Source: Trichopria drosophilae (Eukaryota > Arthropoda > Insecta > Hymenoptera > Diapriidae). Taken from it: 64,000 nt of DNA. The stretch covers positions 22,913,001 through 22,977,000 of the forward strand of contig CM059587.1 of NCBI GenBank assembly GCA_030407085.1, read 5' to 3'. A program made the translations under genes and the position numbers. A model generated the notes under the pieces. It did no database searches and was not told the DNA's origin. It worked only from the letters and a program-made list of their open reading frames with translations. Below, one piece after another: positions 1 to 12,300 of this stretch (position 1 is its first letter; each line of letters starts with the position of its first letter).

Positions 1-56
1 TCGATGACCAATCACTATCTATAATTAAGCCACGATTTCGTGCTTCTTCAAAAAAC

Positions 57-258
57 GGCCGGGGATCAAAGTTCCGAAAATCAACATACCGAAAGGCCAA
101 AATTTCGATATAGCATGGTTCCAGCGTGATTTTCTTCACTTTGTCTTGGAAAATTTGGCAAAAATAAAGCAAATTAAAATACCTTGGACTCTCGCAATAT
201 CGAAATTTTATCCTTTCGGCGTTTTGATTTTCGGAACTTTATTCCCCGGCCCAAAAAA
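57..258. repeat. short inverted-repeat element (MITE-like)
   Basis: The left end (about 57-112) is the imperfect reverse complement of the right end (about 198-258). Both carry a GGCCGGGG end followed by a stretch containing CAAAGTTCCGAAAAT and its complement. The right half (about 148-240) recurs at 19410-19495, and the left end recurs in altered form at 52568-52612. A dispersed family of small non-autonomous elements is the simplest reading; no clear target duplication is visible. Confidence 0.5.
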
Positions 259-1432
259 CTGAATTACAGTTTCATTAATTACAATTTCCGAATCCAACAC
301 CTCATTTTTTATTTGCTAGGGTTTAAGGTCAAACCATTGACGGTGGCCAAATTGGCAATACTATTCAAATCCGCGTTAAAAGCTTTAACGCTAGCGTGAC
401 GCTATCTGGAGGAAAGGACAACAACACAACAAGTAGTGAAGCTACTAAAAAGAAAAAAGCTTAGCTTTTAGCACCTTGAGGACGACCTGGAGGTAAAATT
501 GCGGCCTTCGAGTATGAAGTACATTGATCCCTTTCATCCACTTGTGAACGTTGAAAAAGGCAGGATTTAATCAAATTTCAAGACTGTTATAAAACCATTT
601 AATTTTTACTTGGCAATGATTAACTCGTGATCTATCGAATCAAATGAACGAATGAAGTCAAGAAGTCCTATAAGAATTAGGCACTTTTTAACCCAACCTG
701 AAAGAACATCATATGAGACATTCAGAAGCACCGTTTCATAATTATGCAGCCGCCGAAACTCTGATTAAAACCTGTTTTTCTGGATATAAAGATGACATCC
801 GACGAAGAAATTTCGAGAATGGAGGAACAGTTACGATATTTGAACTATGAAGATGAGCAGGTGTGAATTCTTGAGATAAATAAGATCATCCTCAGTTAAA
901 ATCTCTCGGGCTGGAGCATTTCTTTGTAGATCTATGATTGGTAAACCTTCGACTTATATAAGCATGCTTTTAATACTAAGTCGTGCTTTTTAAAACAATT
1001 CTAACGTCTCATAAGGAAGATGCTAATTCATAACGAAGCGATTGGAGGCAATATTGGCTGCTAATTATAGGAGCGATAATTAACTTACGCTCTCGCATCC
1101 CATGAATGAAATTGTTCCGCAGACCCTGATTTGAAACGGGGCCATAGTTGCTCTTGGACTTGATTTGTTGGTGCAGAAGTTGCAGGTTGAGTAGATGTAT
1201 ATCTCCTTATAGTCGGTGTCGGCATCACATTATAAGTAACCACATTATTGATATACCAATTCGCACGATGGTATATTGTTTAGTGTACAATGTACTCATG
1301 GCTCAATGCGCCTTAATTCGTTGCTATAATTTAGGAATTAAACCGATTTTGTGTATAATATGATGTATTCGCTTACTTTATCCAGCTAAAAACACCCATA
1401 GACTAATTTATAAATTTCATTTTGTGATACAG
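259..1432. other. no gene recognised; one short exon-like ORF
   Basis: No homologous protease exon is visible here, so the earlier exons of the gene ending at 1648 probably lie left of the window. A 23-codon open stretch at 792-860 starts with ATG, reads as a charged helix (MTSDEEISRMEEQLRYLNY) and ends at a plausible donor (CAG|GTGTGA). I cannot connect it to anything. Confidence 0.3.
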
Positions 1433-1648
1433 GGTGATGCCGGCAATCCTTTAGTGGCTGACGGAGTACTCATCGGCATTTCCGTAAACCTTGACAGACG
1501 ATGTAAAATTTCAAAGCCTGTTATATTTACTCGCGTTTGGACTTACATGGATTGGATCATTGACGTCATCGGAGCTTCTTATGATTCAATGGAACCTCGT
1601 TTCTCGGAGGACGCTTTTTGTACAGTCAAATCTGTAGTAGAAAATTAA
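1433..1648 (+). CDS. serine protease homologue, last exon only (partial)
   Basis: This is the terminal exon of an S1 (chymotrypsin-fold) serine protease homologue. It opens after an acceptor (GATACAG|GG) in phase 0, the same phase as the last exons of the two downstream paralogues, and encodes 71 residues before TAA. It begins GDAGNPLV where active enzymes have GDSGGPL, so the catalytic Ser195 is Ala and the next Gly is Asn. ADGVLIGI and FTRVWTYMDWI follow, as expected for the last beta strands and C-terminal helix of the fold. The product is therefore predicted to be non-catalytic. Upstream exons are not seen in the first 1.4 kb and must lie outside the window, or the copy is a remnant. It shares exon layout with the genes at 6323-12527 and 13475-23649, which points to tandem duplication. 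Confidence 0.75.
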   Translation, partial: GDAGNPLVADGVLIGISVNLDRRCKISKPVIFTRVWTYMDWIIDVIGASYDSMEPRFSEDAFCTVKSVVEN

Positions 1649-2837
1649 TCTTTTTTTTTTTCATTTTCCAATATGCCTAAATAATTGCGGTTGGTAACAG
1701 GGGTTTAAGATTTGTTTGGATTACTTTAATTTGATCTAATTTTAGTGATTGATATAATAAATAACCATTACGGAGATGTTAACATGTTCAGTAGAGAAAT
1801 ATTAACAGGACGACACTCCCGTTGTTTTTCGTTTTATAAGGTGTACAAAAGTTATTGTTAATTCAATTAAACCCCACCTCTGTTTTACAGTATTTTTAAA
1901 AGAATTATCCATCTTAAAACATTATGAATACATGTGGCGATCATGAAGTTTACTACAATTTCGGTGTGACAATTTTTACAAGTGTTTCTTGTTTAATCGT
2001 TTATTGTAATGTTTTGCATCATATTATTATGTCATCAGTGTAAATTATGCAAATAATGAAGAATATTCAGAAAACTTATTTAAGCCGTATTTTCTTATTT
2101 ACATACTCGAATTGACTTATTGGTGGAATATCCTAAATAATCTCGCCGATAATAATGCCTATCCCTAAATTAATTGAATTTTAATATAATTATGTCTGTA
2201 TTTCATCCGACTACGGTTTTAAGCGAAGCTGAATAAATATTTACCACTACTGATTCAGTTGCAAATTTCACATCTGTTCATTTAACTGTACCCGAGTTAT
2301 AATGTTATATGTGTCAACATATAATTATTTCACGGATACAATTTTACAGTTTTTATTAATTGATTATTTAATATAATATTTCTCTGTTCGTTTTGGAATT
2401 TTCATGGTTTAGTCGTTTTGAACTGTTTCACTGGACGGTTCGACAGGGGTTGTTGCATCTGGATACTCAATTCGGTCCTAACATATTTTTCAAAAATATT
2501 TTCTTCAGATAAAGAATACATTGTTTATACTGTTGATTTTGTTTTCGGAATTTTTAAACTCCCCTAAACGTCAGCATTTTGCAGAAATGTACAAAAGTTC
2601 TGGTGATCATTAATGTGTTAAAAGAGAGTCTTTTATATGTACTGACAAAAATATTTCTTTTATAGGTTAAAAGACAAAGATTTTTTAAACATGTCGAAGT
2701 CGGTATAAATATACCTTTTAACAGTTAAAGGACACATATTTTTACCAGAATAAACGCGGTAATTCTTGGATATAAACAAAATTATTACCTGCTACAATTC
2801 AGTTAACGAACCACTTTAGAAAAAAATAATATATATC
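1649..2837. other. AT-rich intergenic sequence
   Basis: This is presumably the 3' UTR and downstream spacer of the protease homologue ending at 1648. I see no coding exon. Confidence 0.4.
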
Positions 2838-2911
2838 GTCTTCGTGGCTTATGAGGTAACGTACTGGATTACGCACTCGTAGGTCCTGAGTTCGATTCCC
2901 GTCCGGTGACA
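2838..2911 (+). repeat. tRNA-like sequence, probable tRNA pseudogene or SINE head
   Basis: TGGCTTATGAGG (2845-2856) fits a Pol III A box, and GAGTTCGATTCCC (2888-2900) fits a B box at tRNA spacing. The outer seven bases (GTCTTCG and CGGTGAC) pair at most positions, as an acceptor stem would. The anticodon arm and T stem pair poorly, so a functional tRNA is unlikely. Confidence 0.4.
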
Positions 2912-3256
2912 TTTTTTCGATTTCGTTTTCAAGCAGCAGCTCGCTGTTGGTAGGCCGAGCCACATTGTATGTTTATGTTTTAACAATATTGTATAACTAC
3001 CAACAATTTTTAATTTACACTTTATGTTTGATAAATTATGCTGGTAATGAAGAATAATGTGATTTTCGAATATTCTGATGATGTGTATCAAAAGGAGACA
3101 TTGCAATGGTTAATGTTTTGTATATAAAAGTTTGTAGTGGTTCTTAGCTTTATTTATTACATAATATTCTATACATTTGGAAAATTATAACCTATAAAAA
3201 ACTAGTATTTTTAAAATGTTAAAATACGTGTTCTTTTATACATAATAAAATATTTA

Positions 3257-3585
3257 AATTAAATGAATTTATTTCTTGGTCTTGACGGTATATTTACGAG
3301 GGGTAATTAAAATCATAAATAATCCTTTTGGGTTTGTCGTCACTAGAGGGAAACAGAACCCATATACGATCGTTTCATATAAATTAAATATATACAGTAA
3401 GTAAAATTGGGATTTCTGGTAGTGATGATTTCACATCTTTCTGGCTATCTATTTATGTACATATATATAAAATCATATTTTGATAAACAAATAGTGGTTC
3501 CATCGCAAACCCAAAAGGATTATTTATGATTTTAATTACCCCTCGTAAATATACCGTCAAGACCAAGAAATAAATTCATTTAATT
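3257..3585. repeat. near-perfect inverted repeat, arms about 78 bp
   Basis: The arm at about 3257-3335 is an almost exact reverse complement of about 3507-3585 (shared core GGTCTTGACGGTATATTTAC), separated by about 170 bp of AT-rich sequence. It could be a small foldback MITE. The arms are far better conserved than the surroundings, implying recent origin or gene conversion. Confidence 0.6.
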
Positions 3586-3705
3586 TAATTATTTAACAAG
3601 CGGTGAAGAAGGAAATTATTATGCTTCGGCAAAACTTATTCGCATAATAAAATATTCTTTTGAAACATGCAAATTAATAGAATATATTTTACTCGATAAT
3701 AAGTA

Positions 3706-4643
3706 GGGGAATGTATCCATGAGTGGACCACGTTTTTAAATTAGCGTAAAAAGTGAATTAAATAAAGGAATTTTTAAGTCTTCTATACACCGTTAGGTAA
3801 TTATAGTCCCTAGGTAAAAATTAAATGCATTTGGGTTACTTTCTGCAGTTAAATAAAATTGATTAAAACTTTTTTACGAAGGGACGTTTTTGATTAAAAA
3901 CTTTGTATCGATGAGTGGACCACTGGTTCAAATCCCATTAGAATGCTAGAAACAGCAAAAATACAAGAAAATTCTAATTTTCATATAATAATTTATTTAT
4001 TTTGAACACTTTTACTGTGTGCAATACATGGAGAAAATGTGAATAAAGGTAAGGTCAACATAAAAAAGAAACTTTGTGAAAAAACCATCGAATCAATCAT
4101 TCTAATATGTATTTTGGTTTAATACAACACTTAAACGCTACTTTAATGACTTATTTATATTCAAAAACAAAATATTAAATTACACTCAGAAATTACGCTT
4201 CCGCACCATAACCTTTACACTGATAAATACAAGTGGACCGCTTATGGAGACAAAAAGTGGTCCACTCATGGAAATGGAAGCCGAAATTAAAAGGCATGAA
4301 ATTTTTTCGTAGCATTGAAATATTTGTAAACCCTTCCGATATGATGAATTTCAATGTTTAATTTACAAGACAAAATAAAACTTACCTTAAAAAAGTAATA
4401 ATTCTATATTTTTTAATACTCAATTGAAATGAACGCAAAACTTTGACAATGTTTTTCAACAGTACATTTCTACGAGCAGCTGTACTGAACGCGAAAATGC
4501 ATGTATTGACTTAGGGATCTTATTAAAAATGGTTTCGCGATAACACGCATCTGTTTCAACCAGAAATTTGATATTTCGTTTTTAGTTTGATAAAAATCAG
4601 AAGGGTCCACTCATGGAGCCGGGCCGCCCATGACACATTCCCC
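3706..4643. mobile_element. non-autonomous TA-flanked DNA transposon (938 bp)
   Basis: The left end GGGGAATGTATCCATGAG and the reverse complement of the right end (GGGGAATGTGTCATGGGC) form terminal inverted repeats. TA flanks both sides (3704-3705 and 4644-4645), as expected for a TA target duplication. The phrase ATGAGTGGACCA or a variant recurs on either strand near 3719, 3911, 4230, 4256 and 4600, like subterminal transposase-binding repeats. There is no transposase ORF. A Tc1/mariner-like origin is inference. Confidence 0.6.
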
Positions 4644-4649
4644 TAAATA

Positions 4650-6322
4650 CTAAAAGATAAAGATTTTTATGGATAACATATGGGATTTCAGTAATTATAC
4701 ATAATTTACAATATTTATTTTATGGGGTATAAGAAATCGCATTTAAAGGCACAGGTTGTAACTGATAAAAGACACTTTTCTCAGTGTACGGTGCGAAACT
4801 ACGAAAATTGTATGTTAAAACAGTTGGAAGAATGTATAACTATTAAATATAATAATTATTAATAATTATAATGCTTCTTCTGTAAACGGTAAGTTTTCGT
4901 TCCCTCTAGCTGTAACGAAAGGTGACCGGTGTTGGGCAGGTGTGACCAAAAATCGTTTTTGTGTGGGTTTGAATGAATAATCACTCCTAACTCTGCTAAT
5001 TATCATCCACTGTACAAATATTTTGTTCAGTTTGTCAGGTGATAAAAAGACCTTTTTGTCACGTCTGAAAAGAAAATGCACCTTTGCGTGTCGGTAAAGC
5101 GTGGGCATGAAACTTATTCAGTGCGTGAGCCTTCTCGTGTCTGGAGGGCGCTTTTCGTGTTTTCGCGCTCGCTTCTCCTTTTTCGCGATTTCGCACCCAC
5201 CGCTATATATACTTCACCGACATTATAAAGATGCATCTTGTTATGTACAGATGTGACAAAAAAATCGTGTATATTACGGGCAAGAATGAAGGAATGGGAG
5301 ACAAGCCACTCGTTGCAGCCCTCGTAGTCAATCCCTTCCTTTGCGCCCTAGATATGCAATGTACTATTTTAAATATAGGTTTCCTATTTTGCGAGATTGG
5401 TGTGGAAAGTATTCACTGTTATTTGATGTTTTTTTTCAATTTTTTGTTCAACTTTGACGATAATTTTAATGCACTCTGGGAGATTTTTATCAATAAATTA
5501 TTTTAAAGGCTAATTTAATTTCGCATCGAACAAGGTTTTGTCCAGGGGAATTGAATAAAAACTAACAAAGTTATATATGAGTTTTAAAATTTTAAGAATT
5601 TTTTGGGACCCAATGAATGAAAATTAAAACACACCTCCTTCAAGCTATATAACTATTTATTTTATATACAGTTATTCAATACAGTTTGATACAATGATAA
5701 TAGTGAACTAAGAACAATGATATACTAATAATACAGAATTAATGGTAATAAATTACATCCTGCCAGAAATTGATAATATAATATATTATTTCAAGCATTT
5801 TCACTGTTTGAAATTAGCAACAAATAATCAGTAATGTTTACTAGTACAATTGCGCACATTTATATTTATCCGTACTCTAAAAATTTGACTTTTATTATTA
5901 TACATTTAAAATTGCTATTCATTCTCCGAAGTAGAAAATCAGTTTTATGCACAGTATGTAACAGGTGGAATATATTAATTATTGATAAATTGAATGTTTT
6001 TTAGAAACAGATAGTGTGCCAGAAACGCGTGGGTTACTGACGATATGATTTTCCTACTTCCCCAATCCATGTAAATCCGGGAGATTTGATTTTACAAGAC
6101 ATAATTGTCTTGTAAGTGCATTAATATGTACTCTACTTGTTTCTAAAAACTAAATAAAGGTACACCTTTATCATACACGTGAAACGTCGGAAATGTTTCG
6201 TCGAATATGATTGAGTATTCGACAAAGCACACTAAATCGATTTTGACATGCACAACATGCGATAAGACCAAAGCAATTACCGGATTCCCCAGATAGTTTC
6301 GGATTCGTTAGACCCTTTAAAA
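4650..6322. other. intergenic; TATA-containing GC-richer patch near 5110-5230
   Basis: The only notable stretch is 5110-5230. It is richer in G and C than its surroundings and has several CGCG/TTTCGCG motifs, a TATATAT at 5204-5210 and an ATG at 5231 opening a 91-codon ORF. That ORF (MHLVMYRCDKKIVYITGKNE...) matches nothing I recognise and becomes hydrophobic and Phe-rich, so I do not call a gene. A promoter or decayed element end is possible. Confidence 0.25.
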
Positions 6323-9300
6323 ATGTCAGCTTTTATTTCATGGAAGTGCAGGATTCTTTTGTATATCATCATTATATTGTCATTTGGTCTATTCTCATCC
6401 GCACTACAAAGTGAATATCAAGCACGTAAAACTCAGCATGAACTGTTTAAGAATGTCTTAATTTTTATTTGCAGAAAATAAAAATCTGCCAGTTTGCGAT
6501 GTACCCTTAAAAGACATTGAAATCTCTAAGGAGAATGATGAAGTTAGTAACGAAATAGAAGTTAGTACAGATCTTTCTGAAGAGGCCGTGGCGCATTTCC
6601 CCATCGCAATAACTGAGAAAGCAACGAATAGTTCAGAGGACGTCGAGTCTAAGGAGATCGCACCTTCACAGGAGATTCAGGAATCCGAGGAGAAAAGTGC
6701 CTCCAAAGAGAAAATTATGTTTCGTGTAGTGGGTGGTCAGAAAAAAAAGACCGGTGCATTTTCGTATTTTGCGAAACTTCTTTTACAAAAAGCAACGACA
6801 CGTAGACAAGGCTATCGTATCAAAATAACGTATTTTCTTTGCGCTGGTAGTATAATAAGCAGACAATGGGTCCTTAGTTCTGCTGGGTGTGTGACTGGGT
6901 GATTATAACTTCAAATATTTTACTTACATATATACTTGTTTTTCTTCTTGATCACCTGATTTTTAAATAATAGTAGCTTCACCGCCTAATTTTCTTTGAT
7001 TTTTTGTTACATAATCATATGTTGCTTCACTTGTTGCAATCTACCAAAAACCAAAAAAGTTTAAAAATCGAGGTTAACTTTGCAAATAAGTAAACTTTCC
7101 TATGCATTTTAATAAAGTTACCGACATTTTGCCATATGCCATATATACGTTAACTTTATTAGTTATTAATTATTTCGTATATACTTTATTGGATGTTTAG
7201 TTATGGATAAATCCGTTGCGAATATAATTATATACGAAATATATTATAAAGTTATACTATATTATTCAACATTTTCCCAGGAATTTGTAGAACAATCTGA
7301 AATTGTAAGAAAATATATTATAGTAATGACTACCAATGACGTTGCAGAGTCAAAAAACTATGCGCATGACACCTATAGTCATAACAATAAATTTTTTTTA
7401 ATTATTTGTCCATAATCTACGATTACGCATATGACGTCAGATTTTCAATATGCGAAATGGCGGCTCCAAGATGGACAAGTAATTGGTAGAACTGGTTACC
7501 TTTGTTTAGACGGTTATTGAATTTCTCAGGTTGTTGGCTAACGAAACTCTCGGACGAATTTTACAATATTGCAAATTACGGATACAAAATGTTGTATTTG
7601 CATGTATCCGAATGTGTTTTCTTTGTGTCTATAAACACATAAAAAGAATTAACACAAACATAATAAATTAGAACATTCTTTAAAGTTTTTTTTCAGACGA
7701 CCGTCGCAGTTATTTTTTGAGGAATGTTTATACAATGTATGTTCGGGATAAACGAACTAACTCGTCAGGATAGTTAGCCCTTTCATATTTTAAATAAGGC
7801 CTTTAGTTAAATTGTATTTTAAGGATTTCCTTCACTTACTTCTCACCAAGCGACAGATCATGTTCACATATACACAAATAGTTTCTTTTTCTTACAGCAC
7901 TACTAATGACGACAGTGCTTTACAATTAGCAAATAAACTGATATAACCCCAGTCTCAAAACTTTCAAGTAACCGATATCTTATACACATATTATAATAAG
8001 AATCCCTTTCTTATTTACAGATTATCTCGAGGATATGTTGAAGTTGGTTTAGGAAATCCACAATCCAAATTAAGATACAAAGTCAAGGAATCGCATGCGC
8101 ATCCGTCATACACAGCCAATAACCCATTCCCACACAATATCGGTCTGGTTTGCCTTCAAAAGTTCATTGAATTTAACTTCTTTGTTCAACCTATAAAACT
8201 TCCAATGTACAATTTCAATTTATATGAATATCCTGTTCTAATTGTGGGATACGGGCACAAAGATCTAATGGTAAGTAGTGTAATATTGTAACTAAAAGAA
8301 GTCTAACGATTAAAACACATGTTTCTACTATTTTTATAAGATTTTAAACATAATTATTCATTGTAAAAAAACTAAAAGCGGGATAGTTTTATTCATTTTA
8401 TGTCTTCATGAAGAAACTTCGAAATATCAATTATAAAGTGGTGAATTTATCTTTTTAAGTGAAAGATTTACTTACAATTTTGATAGTTACTTAGAGACCA
8501 CTTTTCGACTTAGTTACTTAGAGGCAATATCATCAACATTCACTAAACATTAAAAATCACCGTTTGCAAAACGTTGACCCATCTGAAAAGGCCCAGATCA
8601 TAAAACCACGAGGTCATTTTCATGGCGTTTTGGCCATTCTTATCAGGTTGACCCTAAATTCAAAACTGGACCATATGTGATCATGACAAGATGGTCAAAA
8701 ATATCTGATGTAATTTTGTTAACAACAATTTCTAAAATTATTCAAAGAAGCCAATTTCTCTAAAAAATATGTTTAAGAAAGTATAAGATGATTTCGATTA
8801 GATTGTCACGCCATGGTCAGAACGGCCAAAACATGGCTGTGACCATGTGATTTTTCACTGCGTAATCAAAACCATCTTCACTTTTTCAGTGAACGACTCC
8901 CACCTACAAGTTCCGTTTATGAATACCTTTTGCATTGGATTAGAAGTAATTATATTTCGACTACCATCAGTAGATTTTCAGTATTTAAAGTATATCTCGT
9001 ATACAATTATAATGGCGTTTAAATGTACACCAGATATACCTTTGGTCTCTAGACATTCGGATTTTTATCATAGTTGTGCCGGTATCCTACTGCTCATTCC
9101 ATAGCACAACGTGACTCCGTCTTTCATTTTATGTACTACTGAATATACTGGGCTAGTATCGTCTTTTATCATTCCTTCTATTTATAGTTAATCGAGTTAG
9201 TGCTCATTAGATTTCAGTAGACATATAGATCCATAAAGCACTGAATGTTCTAGTTAGCTTGCGGCAGAAACAGCATGCTGTTGACAAGCAGGGATGACTT

Positions 9301-12300
9301 TGATGTTGCTGAGGAGAATTGATTTGATACCTCCTAGCACTTCAGTTATAAGACTGATGCTAAACGGTCGATAACACCTACAAAATTTGGTTGTGAGATC
9401 TCTAATAGTTCATCCATGTTTCTTGTTCATCTTGTTCTTCCTCATTATTTCCAACGTGAGGGTCAAATACTGTGTCCGCTTTTCATCTTCTTGGTATAGT
9501 TGGTAATTAAGTTTGTCTTTGGCGGTACAGAGAACACGACCATCATCGATGACGTTTCATTACAATTAAAAGAGCTATGGCAGGCCTGTTAATTATTATC
9601 TACCCACGAGTTGAAAATGTGCAGTTCTAGTGAATACGGTATTTTACAAGTTCGACACCGTAATCAACATCAGATAGAGCTTATAGCGCAATAGAGGAAG
9701 CGTTAGCCCTGTAACTGCTGGTTCATTGGTACAGCACTTTCGCGTACACCGATAAAATTACCGCCGCTATATCGTTTAACAATAGACATGTAAATGAATA
9801 GAGTACTGGGGAAACTTGTGGTTGGAATTTTAGTTTTCCCTATTACTTTAATATGTTCAGATCTGACGGAGAAGGTATCGGTATTACGATAATAATTTTT
9901 GCAATTTGTGCAATCTTCTAGGCACTCCTAGATATGTGTAAGCTTTTTTATCCCCTAAAAGTGTGTATTGCTTCCGTTGATGTTCTCTATATTGGTGTTA
10001 ATGGAGTCTGACCTTCCTCGTTGTAAATGAATGGTTGTGTATTCATCCAATTCCATACGTATATGCCTTTAGTATATGACAATGACATTTAATGTAATGT
10101 AATATAACTTTACCTGATACGTATAATATGAGATCATCCATATTCAATATAAGTTTAATCTTATCTTGACGTTCATCACGCGGACTACAGATACTCGAAG
10201 AGCAATAACATTTTAGAATTAAACCAATCTTGGTATGGTTCGATGTTTGTCAGGTGTGAGAAAGCGTGTATCTTTCACAGTGGCATAAGATCGTCTATGC
10301 GTCTTAGAATGTTCGGGTGAACATGGAATGTTTGAGCAATGTACATCGGAGCTCAAGCGATGTTGGCTAATATGATTTCACGTAGTCTGGCGAAGCTATC
10401 GATAAATTTCGTTTATCTTGGATCATGTCTTAACAGACCAATCGGTTGATGAAACGGGGTAGATTAACTGTGCAGCATGTCGCAATCATTTTACAGTTTC
10501 ATTGTTCGAGTATTTGTCTTTGGACTGCATAGATAAATTTGCCTCATAATGTAAGATATTATATTTTAATTTATTCTTTCTCCAGGTGTTGCAGTTTCCT
10601 TTTCGCATTATCCAAAATCCTTATCTCGATGGCCAGCATCTAGAGTTTATTCAGTGGCTAATAATGCTTTCTGGGTTCATATGAAAAAAACTCTGCTTTT
10701 GGGCGTAAATGATAGACCCTATTTTGAAGTCCACCATACAATCAATTCGGGTCGCGAGTTGCTGGTGAGCTGAATTTGTGTATATAGTTAATACATACGC
10801 TTGGTAACTTTTCGATTTTCTGATTTCTGGGTCACATTTCTTGGAATCACTTGCTAAAGGTCACCTTTTGTTCGGAAAACATATGTGATCAGACTGCTGG
10901 CTTGTTCTACTTTTCGGCTTTAAGGCAGAACGTTGTTGGACAGAAACTGCCACAGGATAGTCGTGCTTTCCGAATATGGAGTATCTCGCCATTTACCTCT
11001 TATTTAAGTAAGAGTTGTCGTTTGCGTTTCCGGCACCGTTTGAGATCTTAGAATATAAAAATTTACCTGCTTCAGGTACGGTACGTAATTCATCAGATTT
11101 TAACGAGAATAGCTATTGGCTTGTTTGCAAACAGCTATCAACTTTCATAAGATGTTCCTTATACAAGATGATCAGAATCGTTGTTCTGGAGCATCCAATT
11201 TGACTACTCCTCCTTAGAATTGGACTGCATCCGAATCAGCCCAATGGTCAACATTTCACGTTCTTAGCATACGAGCCGCAATGGGCCGCAATTTAAGGAA
11301 GCATTGTGACTTCATTTGTGCTATTCTCTTCCTTGTATCACCCTGCCCTTCATTGATGTTTAATATCCAATCTCTGTCACATCTCGTGAATGTGAGACTT
11401 TGCCCCTTGGGAAGATCTTCATTCGCTTCAAGTCCCATTTCTTATTTAGGGCGTGCTTTAGGCACCATCGGACACACAACATGATACTCAGCATTTCCGT
11501 GCATTAGATTCCTTTGCCAGCTGTGTAAATTAACATACTCAGTAAATGATAAAGATACATAGATTTAGTAGTCAACGAGGACGACTGCAGGCATGTTGGC
11601 TGTTAAAATTACATGCTCGTTGGATCTTAATAATTCCAGTGCATTCGGTACATTTCATTTCCAACAACGCATCAATTTTAGAGGGGTTGTATGGCAAAAG
11701 ATAGTATGACACTCTGAGAACTGCATTATGACTTTCGTTGTATGCCTATATTGCCGATACGGCACACAATTTTATATATATAAATGTATAACATTAGGGG
11801 GAACTTTGGTACGGGTATATGTACTTATTACTGTTATTAATATTTTTATAATATACAAGAAGAATGATGCATTATTGATTGCAGGTGAACACAAGTACTA
11901 CGCAAACGGTGCACCATATTTGTGCGAAGATCATGGATATAGAAACCTGCAGAGTTCATTCGAAACATAACTTAGCAAAGACTCAATTGTGCGTTTTTCA
12001 TGAACCTGGCGAGAGGATATGCAATGTAAGAAAATGACATTGAAAATTTACCATAGGGAAAGATCTAAATCAAAAATGGCATGTAGTATGAAAGACTAAT
12101 CTTGCTCGTGACTCCGTTTTTTTAAGATTTGGACGTAATGTGGTTGATCGATGCACTTACCAATACTTTTGATTTATGCAGATGAATTAAATAGAAAATT
12201 CAATCCAGCAGTTGCATATTCCATTTTTGTTCATCATCAGACATTAATACCATAATGTTAAATTAATAAGTAATTAGAATAAAAACATTTTGTTTCTTTA

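Noticed and set aside
5231..5506. A 91-codon gene behind a TATA-like box
   Set aside because: The peptide loses coding character halfway (hydrophobic, Phe-rich), has no motif and no splice partner.
9000..11500. A Ty1/copia element on the minus strand (short VPYLKQ-like and DHWADSD-like fragments near 11.1-11.3 kb)
   Set aside because: The fragments are few, frame-shifted and not in a convincing gag-protease-integrase order. The RT-like part to the left reads better as a LINE because YLGVP follows the DD box at LINE spacing.
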